NCBI GenBank assembly: GCA_029981855.1
Contig: JARRCS010000006.1
Coordinates: 1-64,000, forward strand
Origin: Halanaerobiales bacterium
Lineage (GTDB): Bacteria > Bacillota > Halanaerobiia > Halanaerobiales > DTU029
DNA: 64,000 nucleotides
Direction: 5' to 3'
The first letter of the stretch is position 1, and each line of letters opens with the position of its first letter. The position numbers were made by a program, and so were the translations under genes. The notes under the pieces are model-generated. The model ran no database searches. It was not told where the DNA came from and saw nothing but the letters and a program-made list of their open reading frames with translations. Shown here piece by piece: positions 25,453 to 34,429 of the stretch.

Positions 25453-27213
25453 TTAGGTGGAGGTAGTTGACTCTACTACCAGAGGAACAATTTTACCTGC
25501 CTCAAGCTCAAAGAGTCCTCTGTCGGTTAGCTTTAACTCAGGAATGACGGATAGAGCCATAAAAGAGAGGGTCATGAAGGGGGCTTTAACCCTTACCCCC
25601 AGAGAGCCGGCAATCTCCCTAAGCTCCTCTAATCTCCCGGCAACCTCCTCCAACGGTTCCTCTGACATCAGGCCGGCAATCGGTAGAGCTAACCTCCCTG
25701 CTACTTTCCGCTCCTTTATAATCACAAGCCCGCCCTGCATTCTCTCGATCTCCCTGACCGCCCTGAACATCTCCTCTTCATTTAGACCGGTGACGATAAT
25801 ATTATGGGAGTCATGACTGATAGAGGTGGCAATAGCCCCGGTTTTTAAGCCGAAACCCTTCAGCAGGCCCAGACCAACATTACCGGTCCTATGATGCCGT
25901 TCAACTACTGCCAGTTTAACCAGATCTCCCTCCACCAGAGCCTTTTCGGTAATAGCGGCGGCCGCTCCGGTTCTTCCCGCAGGTAATACCGGCAGGGACA
26001 TAATCCTCTTTTTGGTTATTACCTGGTCTTCAACCAGCTCCATTACCCTGTACCTCCTGCCCGGAGGTAACCTGAATTTTTTGGCATCTAGAGCACCTAC
26101 CCTGATAGATTGAAAGATCTTCCCCAAGGAGCACTTTTCTGTACGGGGCGTAGATTTAAATAAGGGCCTCCCCTCTTCGGCCACCTGTTTGCCGTCTTTA
26201 AAGACCATCTTAACATTAAAGTTAGAAAGACTGTCGATTACAACCAGGTCAGCCCGGTAGCCAGGGGCCAGGGCACCGGTCTTTTCAAGCCCCAGAGCCA
26301 GAGCTGCATTGATTGTTGCCAGTTTAAGGGCCTTAAGCGGATTTAACCCCTGCTTAACGGACTTTTTTATCAGATAATTGATATGCCCCTCTGCCAGCAA
26401 ATCTGCGGGATGGCGGTCATCGGTAGCCAGAAAAAAACGGCTTAAATTTCTCTCCCTAACTGCCGGCAGCAGGCTTACCAGATCCCTGGTTACGGATCCC
26501 TCCCTGATCATAATATACATGCCCTTGCTTATCTTCTCCAGGGCTTCGGCCGGAGTAGTACATTCATGATCGGCCTTGATACCGGCCAGAAGATAGCTAT
26601 TTAATTTCTGGCCGCGGAGTCCGGGTGAATGCCCATCCTTAAAGCGGTTACCGGCCAGGGCAATTTTATCCCAGATTTCCTTATCTCCCCGGATAACCCC
26701 GGGAAAATCCATCACCTCCCCCAGACCGAAGATCCCGTCTTCCCCCAGCAGCTGAGATAGATCCTCTGCTTTGAGCCTGGCTCCTGAAGTCTCGAAGGGG
26801 GTAGCAGGCACACAGGAAGGTAACATCAGCTTGAGATTCCAGGGAAGGTTTCTCCCGGCCTCCAGCAGGTACTTTATTCCCTCTATTCCGGCCACATTGG
26901 CTATTTCATGGGGATCGGCCACGATGGTTGTTGTTCCCAGAGGGATTACCCTACGGGCAAACTCCTCGACCCTGACCATGGCACTCTCCAGGTGAAGGTG
27001 GCCATCAATAAAACCGGGTGAAACCAGCTGCCCCCCCAGATCAATCTCCTCTACCCCCTGATACGGACCGGTACCGATGATAATACCATCACTGACGGCA
27101 AGGTCGGCCCTGATAAGTTCCTTATTAAAGACATCGATCAGCCTTCCGTTCCTTAAAACCAGGTCAACCTTCTCCTCCCCACGGGCCTTTTTCAATAATT
27201 TCCGGTCAATCAT
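25453..27213 (-). CDS. ade: Adenine deaminase
   Basis: 586 residues from the ATG at 27213, chosen because GGAAGGGGG lies six bases before it; the frame extends further upstream without a ribosome site. Amidohydrolase metal motifs are GFIDGHLHLES (around 67) and DPHEIANVAG, with ATDDRHPADLLAEGHINYLI further on and the C-terminal domain (SISHDSHNIIVTG) of the bacterial Ade family. It converts adenine to hypoxanthine and ammonia, feeding purines into the hydroxylases encoded downstream. It shares the strand with the whole purine island. Confidence 0.93.
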   Translation of the reverse strand: MIDRKLLKKARGEEKVDLVLRNGRLIDVFNKELIRADLAVSDGIIIGTGPYQGVEEIDLGGQLVSPGFIDGHLHLESAMVRVEEFARRVIPLGTTTIVADPHEIANVAGIEGIKYLLEAGRNLPWNLKLMLPSCVPATPFETSGARLKAEDLSQLLGEDGIFGLGEVMDFPGVIRGDKEIWDKIALAGNRFKDGHSPGLRGQKLNSYLLAGIKADHECTTPAEALEKISKGMYIMIREGSVTRDLVSLLPAVRERNLSRFFLATDDRHPADLLAEGHINYLIKKSVKQGLNPLKALKLATINAALALGLEKTGALAPGYRADLVVIDSLSNFNVKMVFKDGKQVAEEGRPLFKSTPRTEKCSLGKIFQSIRVGALDAKKFRLPPGRRYRVMELVEDQVITKKRIMSLPVLPAGRTGAAAAITEKALVEGDLVKLAVVERHHRTGNVGLGLLKGFGLKTGAIATSISHDSHNIIVTGLNEEEMFRAVREIERMQGGLVIIKERKVAGRLALPIAGLMSEEPLEEVAGRLEELREIAGSLGVRVKAPFMTLSFMALSVIPELKLTDRGLFELEAGKIVPLVVESTTST

Positions 27214-27418
27214 GGGCATCCCCCTTCCATATAGTAAGAGGATAATATGCTTCACAGCAGGATTATTCACACCGCAATTTTGCACCAACAATCATAATAT
27301 TAAAGGGTTTCACTGTAATAAGAGACAATAATAATTCCGGATAATGCAGAAGAACAACAATAATAGTTCAAGCAAAGGCAGGACGGACAAGTTAGTAATG
27401 CAGGGCAACAAATTATCT

Positions 27419-28504
27419 CTAAAGATATAATGCGGCAAAATTACACCTGCTTACACAGAGGCCGCAACCGGCACAGCGGACCTCATCGATTATAACGGTC
27501 TTCCGGTCCCTGGAGAAATGAATAGCATCATAAACACAGCTGGTAATACAGAGACCACAGCCGGTGCATTTATCTTCAACTAACTCGGGAATAATCCTGG
27601 CATAACTGGCCGTATCCCTTCTCCTTTTCTGGGCCATCCCCCTAATCTCGGAGAGTGAGCGATACCCGTGTTCATCCATAAACTGCTCCATCTCTCTAAC
27701 AATCTTACCGTAGACGGAAGGCCCGTTAATAATTGCTGCCGTGCAGACCTGAACCGCTACCGCTCCGGCCATAATCATTTTGAGGGCATCGGCACCGCTG
27801 GAGATACCTCCGACCCCGATAACAGGTATATCGACACTCTGAACCGCTTCAAAGACCGATTTCAGAGCCAGGGGGAAGATAGCATCACCCGACAGCCAGC
27901 CGTAACCCTGCTCACTACCTAGCAAAGGTCTCCCCGTCTCCAGATCTATATCCAGGACCGGTCCCAAGGAATTGATCAGCACAATGCCATCAGCCCCAGC
28001 CTCTTCCGCGGCGCTGGCAAACCGCGGTATATCAACCTGAGGGCTCAGCTTTACCATCACCGGAATATCAACCACATCCTTGGCGGCTCTAATGCTCTCA
28101 ACCACCGGTGTCGGGTCATTCCCCAGATAATGGGTGGAAAGCTCCAGGGCGGCGGCAAAGGGCTCTACCCTTCCGGCCAGTTCTCTGATCTCTTTAGACG
28201 TATAGCCCAACCCCACTATTACCGGTAGGCCAGTTTTAACCGCTTTCGGGTATTCTTCGGCCAGCCACCGTTCGGGGGGGAGTTCGGACCAGAGCTCGGT
28301 ATTGATAAATCCGCCCTTCACCCGGGTCATATTCGGCTTCGGTACCCTGGCAGCCCTGACGGAAATGGTCTTGGTAACAATAGCCCCGGCTCCCCCTTCT
28401 TTAGCGGCATGGGCAGCCCTGCCGTCCTTAACAGGCGGGCCGGCAGCCGGCATCACCGGGTTCTTTAACTCCAGGTCGAATAATCTAACACTTAAGTCAG
28501 CCAC
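27419..28504 (-). CDS. PreA-like dihydroorotate/dihydropyrimidine dehydrogenase family protein with two 4Fe-4S clusters
   Basis: 361 residues. Residues 1-~290 are an FMN-binding beta/alpha barrel of the dihydroorotate dehydrogenase class (LKNPVMPAAGP, VMVKLSP, INSLGP, GVGGISSGADALKMIMAGA). The C-terminus carries a bacterial ferredoxin domain with C-T-G-C-G-L-C-x3-C and C-A-G-C-G-L-C-x3-C. This is the layout of the catalytic half of dihydropyrimidine dehydrogenase. No PreT-like flavoprotein partner is adjacent. In a purine island that lacks a YgfK gene it is a candidate reductase for a purine ring or hydantoin intermediate; that role is inference. The GTG start uses a GGGAGGG supplied by a TnpB relic. 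Confidence 0.85.
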   Translation of the reverse strand: MADLSVRLFDLELKNPVMPAAGPPVKDGRAAHAAKEGGAGAIVTKTISVRAARVPKPNMTRVKGGFINTELWSELPPERWLAEEYPKAVKTGLPVIVGLGYTSKEIRELAGRVEPFAAALELSTHYLGNDPTPVVESIRAAKDVVDIPVMVKLSPQVDIPRFASAAEEAGADGIVLINSLGPVLDIDLETGRPLLGSEQGYGWLSGDAIFPLALKSVFEAVQSVDIPVIGVGGISSGADALKMIMAGAVAVQVCTAAIINGPSVYGKIVREMEQFMDEHGYRSLSEIRGMAQKRRRDTASYARIIPELVEDKCTGCGLCITSCVYDAIHFSRDRKTVIIDEVRCAGCGLCVSRCNFAALYL

Positions 28505-28505
28505 T

Positions 28506-28617
28506 ACTTTGACCCTCCCTCATATTTAAATAAAGCTTTAGGATTATCTATTTTCTCACCATTTGAAGTAATTAAAAAATCCTTTAACCCTGAATCTATA
28601 CCAGTAGCATTATATTT
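28506..28617 (-). pseudogene. TnpB (IS200/IS605 family) relic
   Basis: About 35 codons in one frame read ATGIDSGLKDFLITSNGEK followed by IDNPKALFKYEGG. This is the first RuvC motif of TnpB proteins (G-I-D-x-G-L-K-D-F) and the adjoining strand. Nothing else of the gene remains. The end of the fragment provides the ribosome binding site of the PreA-like gene. Confidence 0.65.
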
Positions 28618-28629
28618 TTAGGTAATTCT

Positions 28630-29283
28630 TTAACTTCTCCTTTGAAGGCGGGAGACCTTATCCAATACCATCCGGTAGACCTCTTCCCTGTTTTCCCGAT
28701 CAACCCAGATTACTTCAACATCAGGCCTATTCCAGATCCGTTTTAAAAAGGGGTTCCATTCATATTTTATAACCCCGAGTACTACTTTAGAACTCCTCAG
28801 AACCTCCTCAACCTTTTTTTGAAACCGGTAGGCCTTGAGCTCAAACCGTCCCAGTTCATCCATAATGATGATCTCTCCGGCTCTGAGGCCTTCCTCCAGG
28901 AGTTTCACGCCAAACCGGTTAAAGGCAGCGTTATTAACCTGCCAGAGGCTCTGCTTATCTTTCTTACTTACAAAGCAATTCTCTGCCATCTTCTTGCCCC
29001 AATCTTTATAGTAATTTTCTCCCGTATCCTGGAGATCCCGTCTATCGTTTAAAGAACTGCCATTGCTTAAAGAACCCCCTCCTACAGATAAAGGATTCCC
29101 GGCAGCTGATCTGTCCCGGAGATTACAGGCAGCAAGCAGGTAAAAGGAGACCCTGCCCTGCTCTGTTACCTCCTTCCCGGTAATAAAGCCACCGGGGTCG
29201 AGTCCCAGCTCCCTGATCACCTTTTTTATAATGGTAGTCTTGCCGGCACCGCGGTAACCGGTGAGAAAGATATTATAAGGCAT
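28630..29283 (-). CDS. THEP1-type nucleoside-triphosphatase
   Basis: 217 residues. P-loop GYRGAGKTT (9-17) and Walker B region IIIMDELGRFELK (around 139) fit the NTPase_1 (THEP1) family, normally about 175-180 residues. The excess is a Ser/Gly/Asn-rich low-complexity insertion at about residues 57-90. AAGGAGAA precedes the ATG, which overlaps the last 11 bases of the Mo-hydroxylase subunit gene. Its place in a hydroxylase operon suggests an ATP-dependent maturation step, perhaps for Mo-cofactor or selenium insertion; this is inferred. Confidence 0.8.
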   Translation of the reverse strand: MPYNIFLTGYRGAGKTTIIKKVIRELGLDPGGFITGKEVTEQGRVSFYLLAACNLRDRSAAGNPLSVGGGSLSNGSSLNDRRDLQDTGENYYKDWGKKMAENCFVSKKDKQSLWQVNNAAFNRFGVKLLEEGLRAGEIIIMDELGRFELKAYRFQKKVEEVLRSSKVVLGVIKYEWNPFLKRIWNRPDVEVIWVDRENREEVYRMVLDKVSRLQRRS

Positions 29284-30274
29284 TTTTCTCCTTTTCCTTT
29301 AAGGCCCTGATAATCTTCTCCGGGGTAATCGGCAGCTCATAGAACCTGACTCCGATGGCATCATAGATGGCATTGGCAATAGCGGGGGCAGCAGCAATTG
29401 TAGTCGGCTCCCCGACACCTTTAGCCCCGAAGGGGCCATCAGCATCCTCATTCTCCACCAGACAGGAGTTGATCCGCGGGCTGTCCAGGGCGGTCGGGAC
29501 CAGATAACCTGTGAGATCGGGATTAAGGGTAATTCCTTCCCTAATAACCTGTTCTTCCATCAGGGCCATACCCATTCCCTGAACGGTCCCTCCCTCTAGC
29601 TGTCCCTCAACATTTTGGGGATTGATAGCCTTCCCCAGATCAAGGGCACTGTCTACCTTAAGGACTTCGACAAGACCCGTATCAGTATCCACCTCAACCT
29701 CGGCTACCTGGGTCAGAAAGGTATAGGCAACATACATCCTCTCGCTCTGGCCTGTTTCGGGATCGGGGGCATAAGTCCTCGGGAAGAAGGAGGCTTCTCC
29801 GTACAGTCTCTCTCCCTTCTTCTCCACTATCTCTGCTAACTGCCAGTAGGTCAGGTAATTTTCCGGATCATCATGCCTGAAGACCTTACCATCTTCTACC
29901 CCCAGCTGGGGATGGTTGCTTCTGAACTCCAGACTGGCATAATGGTAGATCTTAGCCAGCAACTCCTCAGCAGCCTCCTTAACTGCATTCCCGGTAAAAT
30001 AGGTCTGCCTGGTAGCGGATGTCGAACCGGAATTTTTGGTAAGATGGGTATCACCCTGAATAATATAGAATCTATCGGGGTCTACCTTTAATACCTCGGC
30101 CGCTATCTGGGTTATAACGGTTAAAACCCCCTGACCGACATCGGCTGCCGCTGTTCTGATGAGTATCTTGCCGTTCTTCTCTATCTCTACGGAGGCAATA
30201 GAGTGGTCGGGAAAGCCCTCCCCGTAACCGAAGCCAAACATGATCGTTGCCATACCTCTACCCTTTTTCTTCAT
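29273..30274 (-). CDS. Mo hydroxylase, molybdopterin subunit C-terminal half (NdhM-like)
   Basis: 333 residues covering the second half of a xanthine-dehydrogenase-type Mo subunit. FGFGYGEG binds cofactor, AAADVGQGVLTVITQIAAE follows, and GAKGVGEPTTIAAAPA near the C-terminus holds the catalytic glutamate. The start is an ATG overlapping the stop of the upstream half by four bases, with GGAAGGGGG ten bases before it. So this looks like a genuine separate gene and not a frameshift. The same split (about 425 + 330 residues) is known for the selenium-dependent nicotinate dehydrogenase NdhL/NdhM of Eubacterium barkeri. Substrate may be a purine, given the neighbours. Confidence 0.85.
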   Translation of the reverse strand: MKKKGRGMATIMFGFGYGEGFPDHSIASVEIEKNGKILIRTAAADVGQGVLTVITQIAAEVLKVDPDRFYIIQGDTHLTKNSGSTSATRQTYFTGNAVKEAAEELLAKIYHYASLEFRSNHPQLGVEDGKVFRHDDPENYLTYWQLAEIVEKKGERLYGEASFFPRTYAPDPETGQSERMYVAYTFLTQVAEVEVDTDTGLVEVLKVDSALDLGKAINPQNVEGQLEGGTVQGMGMALMEEQVIREGITLNPDLTGYLVPTALDSPRINSCLVENEDADGPFGAKGVGEPTTIAAAPAIANAIYDAIGVRFYELPITPEKIIRALKEKEKNAL

Positions 30275-31542
30275 TCAACTCTTACCCCCTTCCAGTCTGA
30301 CATTTCAATAGCCTTTTTAATGGTCTCCCTGACATTAACACTCCTGCTCAGAACCTGACCGTTGGGGGTCAATGAGCCTACCTGATAGGCATTCTGCAAC
30401 CGGAACTGCGCCGGATCTAGTCCCAGTTCATGGGCCAGGATATCCATCTGGGACTCGTAGGCAAAGGCCATCTGGGTGGTCCCGAAGCCGCGCATTGCCC
30501 CGCTGTAGGTATTATTGGTGTAGACGGCATGGGATACCCCCCTGACATTCTCCACATTATAGGGGCCGGTACAGTGGTACATCCCCTTATGGACTACAGC
30601 AGGACTGCTGGAGGCATAGGCTCCGGCATCCCCGATTACCTCAACCTGCCAGGCCGTTAAATAACCGTCTTTGGTGGCACCGGTCTTCGCCCTGATAATC
30701 ATGGGATGGCGCTTGGACTGGGTAATCATCGATTCCTCCCTGGTATAGGTAAGCTTGACCGGCCTCCCGGTCGCCATTGCGGCCAGGGCCAGATGGATAT
30801 GAACGGAGATATCCTCCCTCTTGCCAAAGGCACCTCCGATTGCCGGCTGAATAATCCTCACCTTCTCCCTGGGAAGGCCGAGGGACTGAGCGATATCGGC
30901 CTGGGTATCGTGCAACCACTGGGTGGCAACCCAGAGCTTAATTACACCGCTCTCCTCGTCATAGAGACCGACCCCGGCCTCGGGCTGTAATGGCAGCTGG
31001 TCTATATGCTGGGTCCGGTATTCCCTCTCAACAATAATATCTGCCCCGGCAAAGCCCTTCTCCACATCACCCTTATCCAGGTAATGGGTAATCAGGATAT
31101 TCCCATCCTCATGGATGGCGGGGGCATCGTCATCCATCGCCCTCAGGGGATCGGAGATAACCTCCAGTTCCTCCACCTCAACCCTGATCAGATCCAGGGC
31201 CCGGGTAGCTATCTCCCTACTCTCGGCAACAACTATCGCCAGGGCATCTCCCAGATAGCGCATCTTCTCCCCGATGCCGACAAGAACCGGTTGATCCTTG
31301 ATGATCAGCCCAAATTTATTCAGATCGGGGTAATCGGTGGCCGTTATTACCTTAACGACCCCCGGCAGCTCTTCGGCTTTACTAACATCCAGCTTGCGAA
31401 GGTAGGCATGGGGATGGGGTGCCCTCTTTACCTTGACATAGAGCAAATCATCGAAGTAGATATCATCGGGATAGATAGCCCTTCCGGTAACCTTATCCCG
31501 GGCATCCACTTTAAGAAAATTGCTACCTACTATCCCGGTCAT
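30271..31542 (-). CDS. Mo hydroxylase, molybdopterin subunit N-terminal half (NdhL-like)
   Basis: 423 residues: the hammerhead domain (VTGRAIYPDDIYFDDLLYVKV) followed by the first Mo-cofactor domain, with GGAFGKREDISVHIHLALAA and the GAMRGFGTTQMAFAYESQMD motif. It ends after MSDWKGVRVE, where single-chain relatives continue into the second cofactor domain. Its ATG overlaps the iron-sulfur subunit stop by four bases, and its own stop overlaps the next ATG in the same way. Together with the next gene, the iron-sulfur subunit and the FAD subunit it forms a four-chain hydroxylase. Confidence 0.87.
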   Translation of the reverse strand: MTGIVGSNFLKVDARDKVTGRAIYPDDIYFDDLLYVKVKRAPHPHAYLRKLDVSKAEELPGVVKVITATDYPDLNKFGLIIKDQPVLVGIGEKMRYLGDALAIVVAESREIATRALDLIRVEVEELEVISDPLRAMDDDAPAIHEDGNILITHYLDKGDVEKGFAGADIIVEREYRTQHIDQLPLQPEAGVGLYDEESGVIKLWVATQWLHDTQADIAQSLGLPREKVRIIQPAIGGAFGKREDISVHIHLALAAMATGRPVKLTYTREESMITQSKRHPMIIRAKTGATKDGYLTAWQVEVIGDAGAYASSSPAVVHKGMYHCTGPYNVENVRGVSHAVYTNNTYSGAMRGFGTTQMAFAYESQMDILAHELGLDPAQFRLQNAYQVGSLTPNGQVLSRSVNVRETIKKAIEMSDWKGVRVE

Positions 31543-32054
31543 CTTCCTCCCCCCTTGCCCCTACTTTTTCCGGCCCCGGCTAGTTTCCCAGTACCGGCTA
31601 GTTTCTTCGCCGCAAGCTTAACGGCATCAATGATCTTCTGGTATCCGGTACAGCGACAGATGTTCCCGGAAAGACCCCGTCTGATCTCCCCTTCATCAGG
31701 TTGGGGATTCTCTTCCAGCAGCTTTTTGCTGGCCAGAACCATCCCGGGGATACAGAAACCGCATTGGACGGCACCTGCCTCTATATATGCTTCCTGTATG
31801 GGGTCCAGTTCTTCCTCCGTACCCAGCCCCTCGATAGTGGTAATCTCCGCCCCATCGGCCTGCGGGGACAGGACCAGGCAGGAGGCAACCAGCTCTCCGT
31901 TCATGATCACCGTACAGGCTCCACACTCGCCCTTACCGCATCCCTCCTTGGTCCCGGTCAGATGCAGGTCGTCACGCAAAAGGTCCAGCAACCGGGTGGA
32001 AGGGGTCGTCTCTACCTCCCTCTTCTCTCCGTTAACGGTTATGGTTATCTTCAC
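31539..32054 (-). CDS. Mo hydroxylase, 2Fe-2S subunit (set 1)
   Basis: 171 residues. The plant-type cluster is GCGKGECGACTVIMNGELVASC (around 41-62) and the second cluster is CGFCIPGM plus CRCTGYQK (around 100-141), as in all xanthine-dehydrogenase-family small subunits. The last ~20 residues are a Gly/Lys/Ala repeat (AGTGKLAGAGKSRGKGGGR), longer than usual. It passes electrons from the Mo centre to FAD. It is coupled by a four-base overlap to the NdhL-like gene. Confidence 0.92.
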   Translation of the reverse strand: MKITITVNGEKREVETTPSTRLLDLLRDDLHLTGTKEGCGKGECGACTVIMNGELVASCLVLSPQADGAEITTIEGLGTEEELDPIQEAYIEAGAVQCGFCIPGMVLASKKLLEENPQPDEGEIRRGLSGNICRCTGYQKIIDAVKLAAKKLAGTGKLAGAGKSRGKGGGR

Positions 32055-32139
32055 TTACCTCACCCCTCATCTTGCTTTACTCTCCCCTTATCTCGCTTCT
32101 AATTATCTTACTCGCCTTTTATCTTATATATCTCTTACA

Positions 32140-33090
32140 TTACTCAGCTGCCTTTTCGGCTATCTCTTCCAGAGCATTGATCATAATCTCCCTGGCAACG
32201 TCCCGGCGGTACTCTGCCGTCCCTCTAATATCATCAATCGGTGAAATCCGCTCTGCAACCAGTTCACCCAGCTCGCTAAAGTTCAAATCCTCAATTCTCT
32301 TGCCCCGGGCCCTCTTCCTGACTTCCTTAATCTCAACAGGGGTCGGGGCGACGGCACCCAGACAGGCCCTTATATCTTTAATCACCCTCTCTTTATTAAA
32401 CTTAACTACCAGTGCCAGGGTAATAGAGGAAATGATCAGGGCCTTTCTCTTACCGACCTTGCACCAGCTTCCGTAAGTCCTTTCCCCCGGCAAGGGAATA
32501 ATTATCCTGCTGAGGATCTCATTGGAACTGATAATAGTCCTTTTAGGTCCGGTAAAGAATTGGCCTACCGGAACTATCCGCTCACCCCGGGTTGAGACCA
32601 GTTTAAATTCGGCATCATAGGCCATTAATGGTGCCAGTAGGTCACCTGCAGGTGAGGCCGTTATAATATTTCCGCCGATAGTTCCCCGGTTTCTGATCTG
32701 GGGAGAGCCAACATCGGCTGCCGCCCGGTTCAAAACCGGGTAATACTCTTTAATATTTTCTGACTTCTCCAGCTCTGTATGGGTTACCAGCGGACCGATC
32801 TCTATCCTGTCTTCAAAGACCTTAATCTCCTTCAACCCGGGGATATTCTTCAAATCCAGCCAGCCCTTAACCTCGTAAAGCCTTTCATAATACTCTACCA
32901 GGAGATCCGTCCCTCCGGCCAGCACCTTAAGGTCTCCCCCGTACCCTTCCAGGATTTCGACCGCTTCCTTCAGGGACTCCGGGGCAAAATATTTACTTGC
33001 CGTAAAGTAGTCCTCCGGTCTAAAGCAGTCCTTAAAATCTCCTCCAGAAGTCCCTTGCCTGTTCCCTGACCTTGCTGCAGATTCTTTCAT
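32140..33090 (-). CDS. Mo hydroxylase, FAD subunit (set 1)
   Basis: 316 residues of the CO-dehydrogenase flavoprotein type. FAD contacts are VLAGGTDLL (around 57) and RNRGTIGGNIITASPAGDLL (around 135). The ATG at 33090 lies inside the end of the ssnA-like gene with GGAGGTG 13 bases upstream; no closer in-frame start codon is found, so a 59-base overlap is likely real. It channels electrons from the 2Fe-2S clusters to NAD or another acceptor. It precedes the iron-sulfur and Mo subunits in transcription order. Confidence 0.9.
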   Translation of the reverse strand: MKESAARSGNRQGTSGGDFKDCFRPEDYFTASKYFAPESLKEAVEILEGYGGDLKVLAGGTDLLVEYYERLYEVKGWLDLKNIPGLKEIKVFEDRIEIGPLVTHTELEKSENIKEYYPVLNRAAADVGSPQIRNRGTIGGNIITASPAGDLLAPLMAYDAEFKLVSTRGERIVPVGQFFTGPKRTIISSNEILSRIIIPLPGERTYGSWCKVGKRKALIISSITLALVVKFNKERVIKDIRACLGAVAPTPVEIKEVRKRARGKRIEDLNFSELGELVAERISPIDDIRGTAEYRRDVAREIMINALEEIAEKAAE

Positions 33091-34429
33091 AATCGAAATT
33101 TTTCACCTCCCGATTTTCCATCAGTATCCTGCCACCGACAACCGTTGTCTCCACCATACTCCCCTCCACCCCAAATAAAAGATGGCTGTAGGCATTTTTG
33201 GCATTTACCGGGGTAGGCGGGGAGTAATTTATTATAATTAAGTCAGCCGCAGCCCCGGGCTTTAAAACCCCGAGCTCCTGTTGAAAGAATCTGCCGGCGA
33301 TCTCCCTGTTGTTGATAAAAGCCATCCGGTAGACCTCTTCCCAGCCGGCCCGGGGATCCTTCAGTTTATGCTTCTGTAGGAGGTTGGCTACCTTGATGCT
33401 CTCGAAGATATCGGCAGTATAACCATCCGTACCGAGACCAACCTCTACCCCCCGGTCCAGGGCATTCTTTACCGGGGCGGCTCCTACCGCATTCCCCATA
33501 TTGGATTCGGGGTTATGTACCAGGCAGGAGCTTCTTTCTTTAAGGATTAAAAGCTCCTCCTCCTGAAGGTATACCCCATGAATAGCCAGGGTACCGGGAC
33601 GCCAGATATTAAACTGGTCGAGCCTGTCAACGACTCCCCTGTAACCCCTCTTTTTACTATCCTCCAGATCGGCCCTACCTTCAGCGGTATGGATATGGAA
33701 AGGGACCCCCAGTTCATCGGCCAGGGCCGCGGCCCTCTCCAGGGTTTCATCCTCCAGGGTAAAGGAGGCATGGAGACCAATGGTCCCGCCAAGATAAGTC
33801 ATTTTTCCTTCCCCATTTTTCTTTTTCTGCTTTTTTCCCGCTTTCTTCTGTAAATTCTTTAATTCATTCTTTTGGTGCTGCAGTTTCTTGATAAAGCGTT
33901 CATTCTCCCTGAGGGCTGCCTGAGCCTTCTCCGGACCGTGCCTGTCGGAGACCTCAAAGGCGAGATTAGCCCTGATACCGGCTTGCTCTACCGCTGCAGC
34001 AATAATATCCAGACTGCCATCGATCTGACCAAAACTGGCATGGTGGTCAAAGATGGTGGTTATTCCTTTTTTAATCCCATCGAGAATAGCATAGAGGGCA
34101 CTGTAATAGATATCGTCTTCATTCAGGGCCTTATCCAGCCGCCACCATAGCTTCTCCAGGATCTCCGTAAAATTCTTTGGCGCCTGTTCGGTCTTCAGAT
34201 CCATTCCGCGGGCAAAAGTACTGTAAAGATGCATATGGGTATTGATCATTCCGGGCATAATCACCTTTCCGGCAGCATCCTTAAAGCTGGCTTCAGGATA
34301 ATCTCTTTGCAAATCCGACCTTTTTCCTACAGCCACAATCTCTTCCCCATCAATAACGACCCCGCCATCCTCTATCACTCTGTTATCCTTATCCAGGGTC
34401 AGGACCAGTCCATTACCGATATGTAAAAT
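33032..34429 (-). CDS. ssnA: SsnA-type amidohydrolase
   Basis: Amidohydrolase of the ATZ/TRZ class linked to selenium/purine clusters. Metal motifs are INTHMHLYSTF, HIHTAEG, IHGVYL and LGTDGYTAD. A Lys-rich insertion (NLQKKAGKKQKKKNGEG, around 175-191 counted from the GTG) is unusual. The start is uncertain. A GTG at 34378 has a weak AAGGA before it, but homology-like sequence (LHIGNGLVLTLDKDNRV) continues upstream to an ATT at 34429 with AGGGGGGAG five bases before it and no ATG, GTG or TTG available. I give the ATT start; from the GTG the protein has 448 residues. In urate-degrading clusters SsnA acts on ring or ureido intermediates. Confidence 0.75.
   Translation of the reverse strand: MLHIGNGLVLTLDKDNRVIEDGGVVIDGEEIVAVGKRSDLQRDYPEASFKDAAGKVIMPGMINTHMHLYSTFARGMDLKTEQAPKNFTEILEKLWWRLDKALNEDDIYYSALYAILDGIKKGITTIFDHHASFGQIDGSLDIIAAAVEQAGIRANLAFEVSDRHGPEKAQAALRENERFIKKLQHQKNELKNLQKKAGKKQKKKNGEGKMTYLGGTIGLHASFTLEDETLERAAALADELGVPFHIHTAEGRADLEDSKKRGYRGVVDRLDQFNIWRPGTLAIHGVYLQEEELLILKERSSCLVHNPESNMGNAVGAAPVKNALDRGVEVGLGTDGYTADIFESIKVANLLQKHKLKDPRAGWEEVYRMAFINNREIAGRFFQQELGVLKPGAAADLIIINYSPPTPVNAKNAYSHLLFGVEGSMVETTVVGGRILMENREVKNFDYERICSKVREQARDFWRRF

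Noticed and set aside
29273-31542. Split Mo subunit as a frameshifted pseudogene
   Set aside because: Both halves start with proper ribosome sites, overlap by ATGA and match the known NdhL/NdhM sizes.
31006-32244. Long plus-strand open frame (412 codons) opposite the Mo-hydroxylase genes
   Set aside because: It is antisense to three well-supported genes, is Pro/Gly/Leu-rich nonsense in composition and has no family resemblance.
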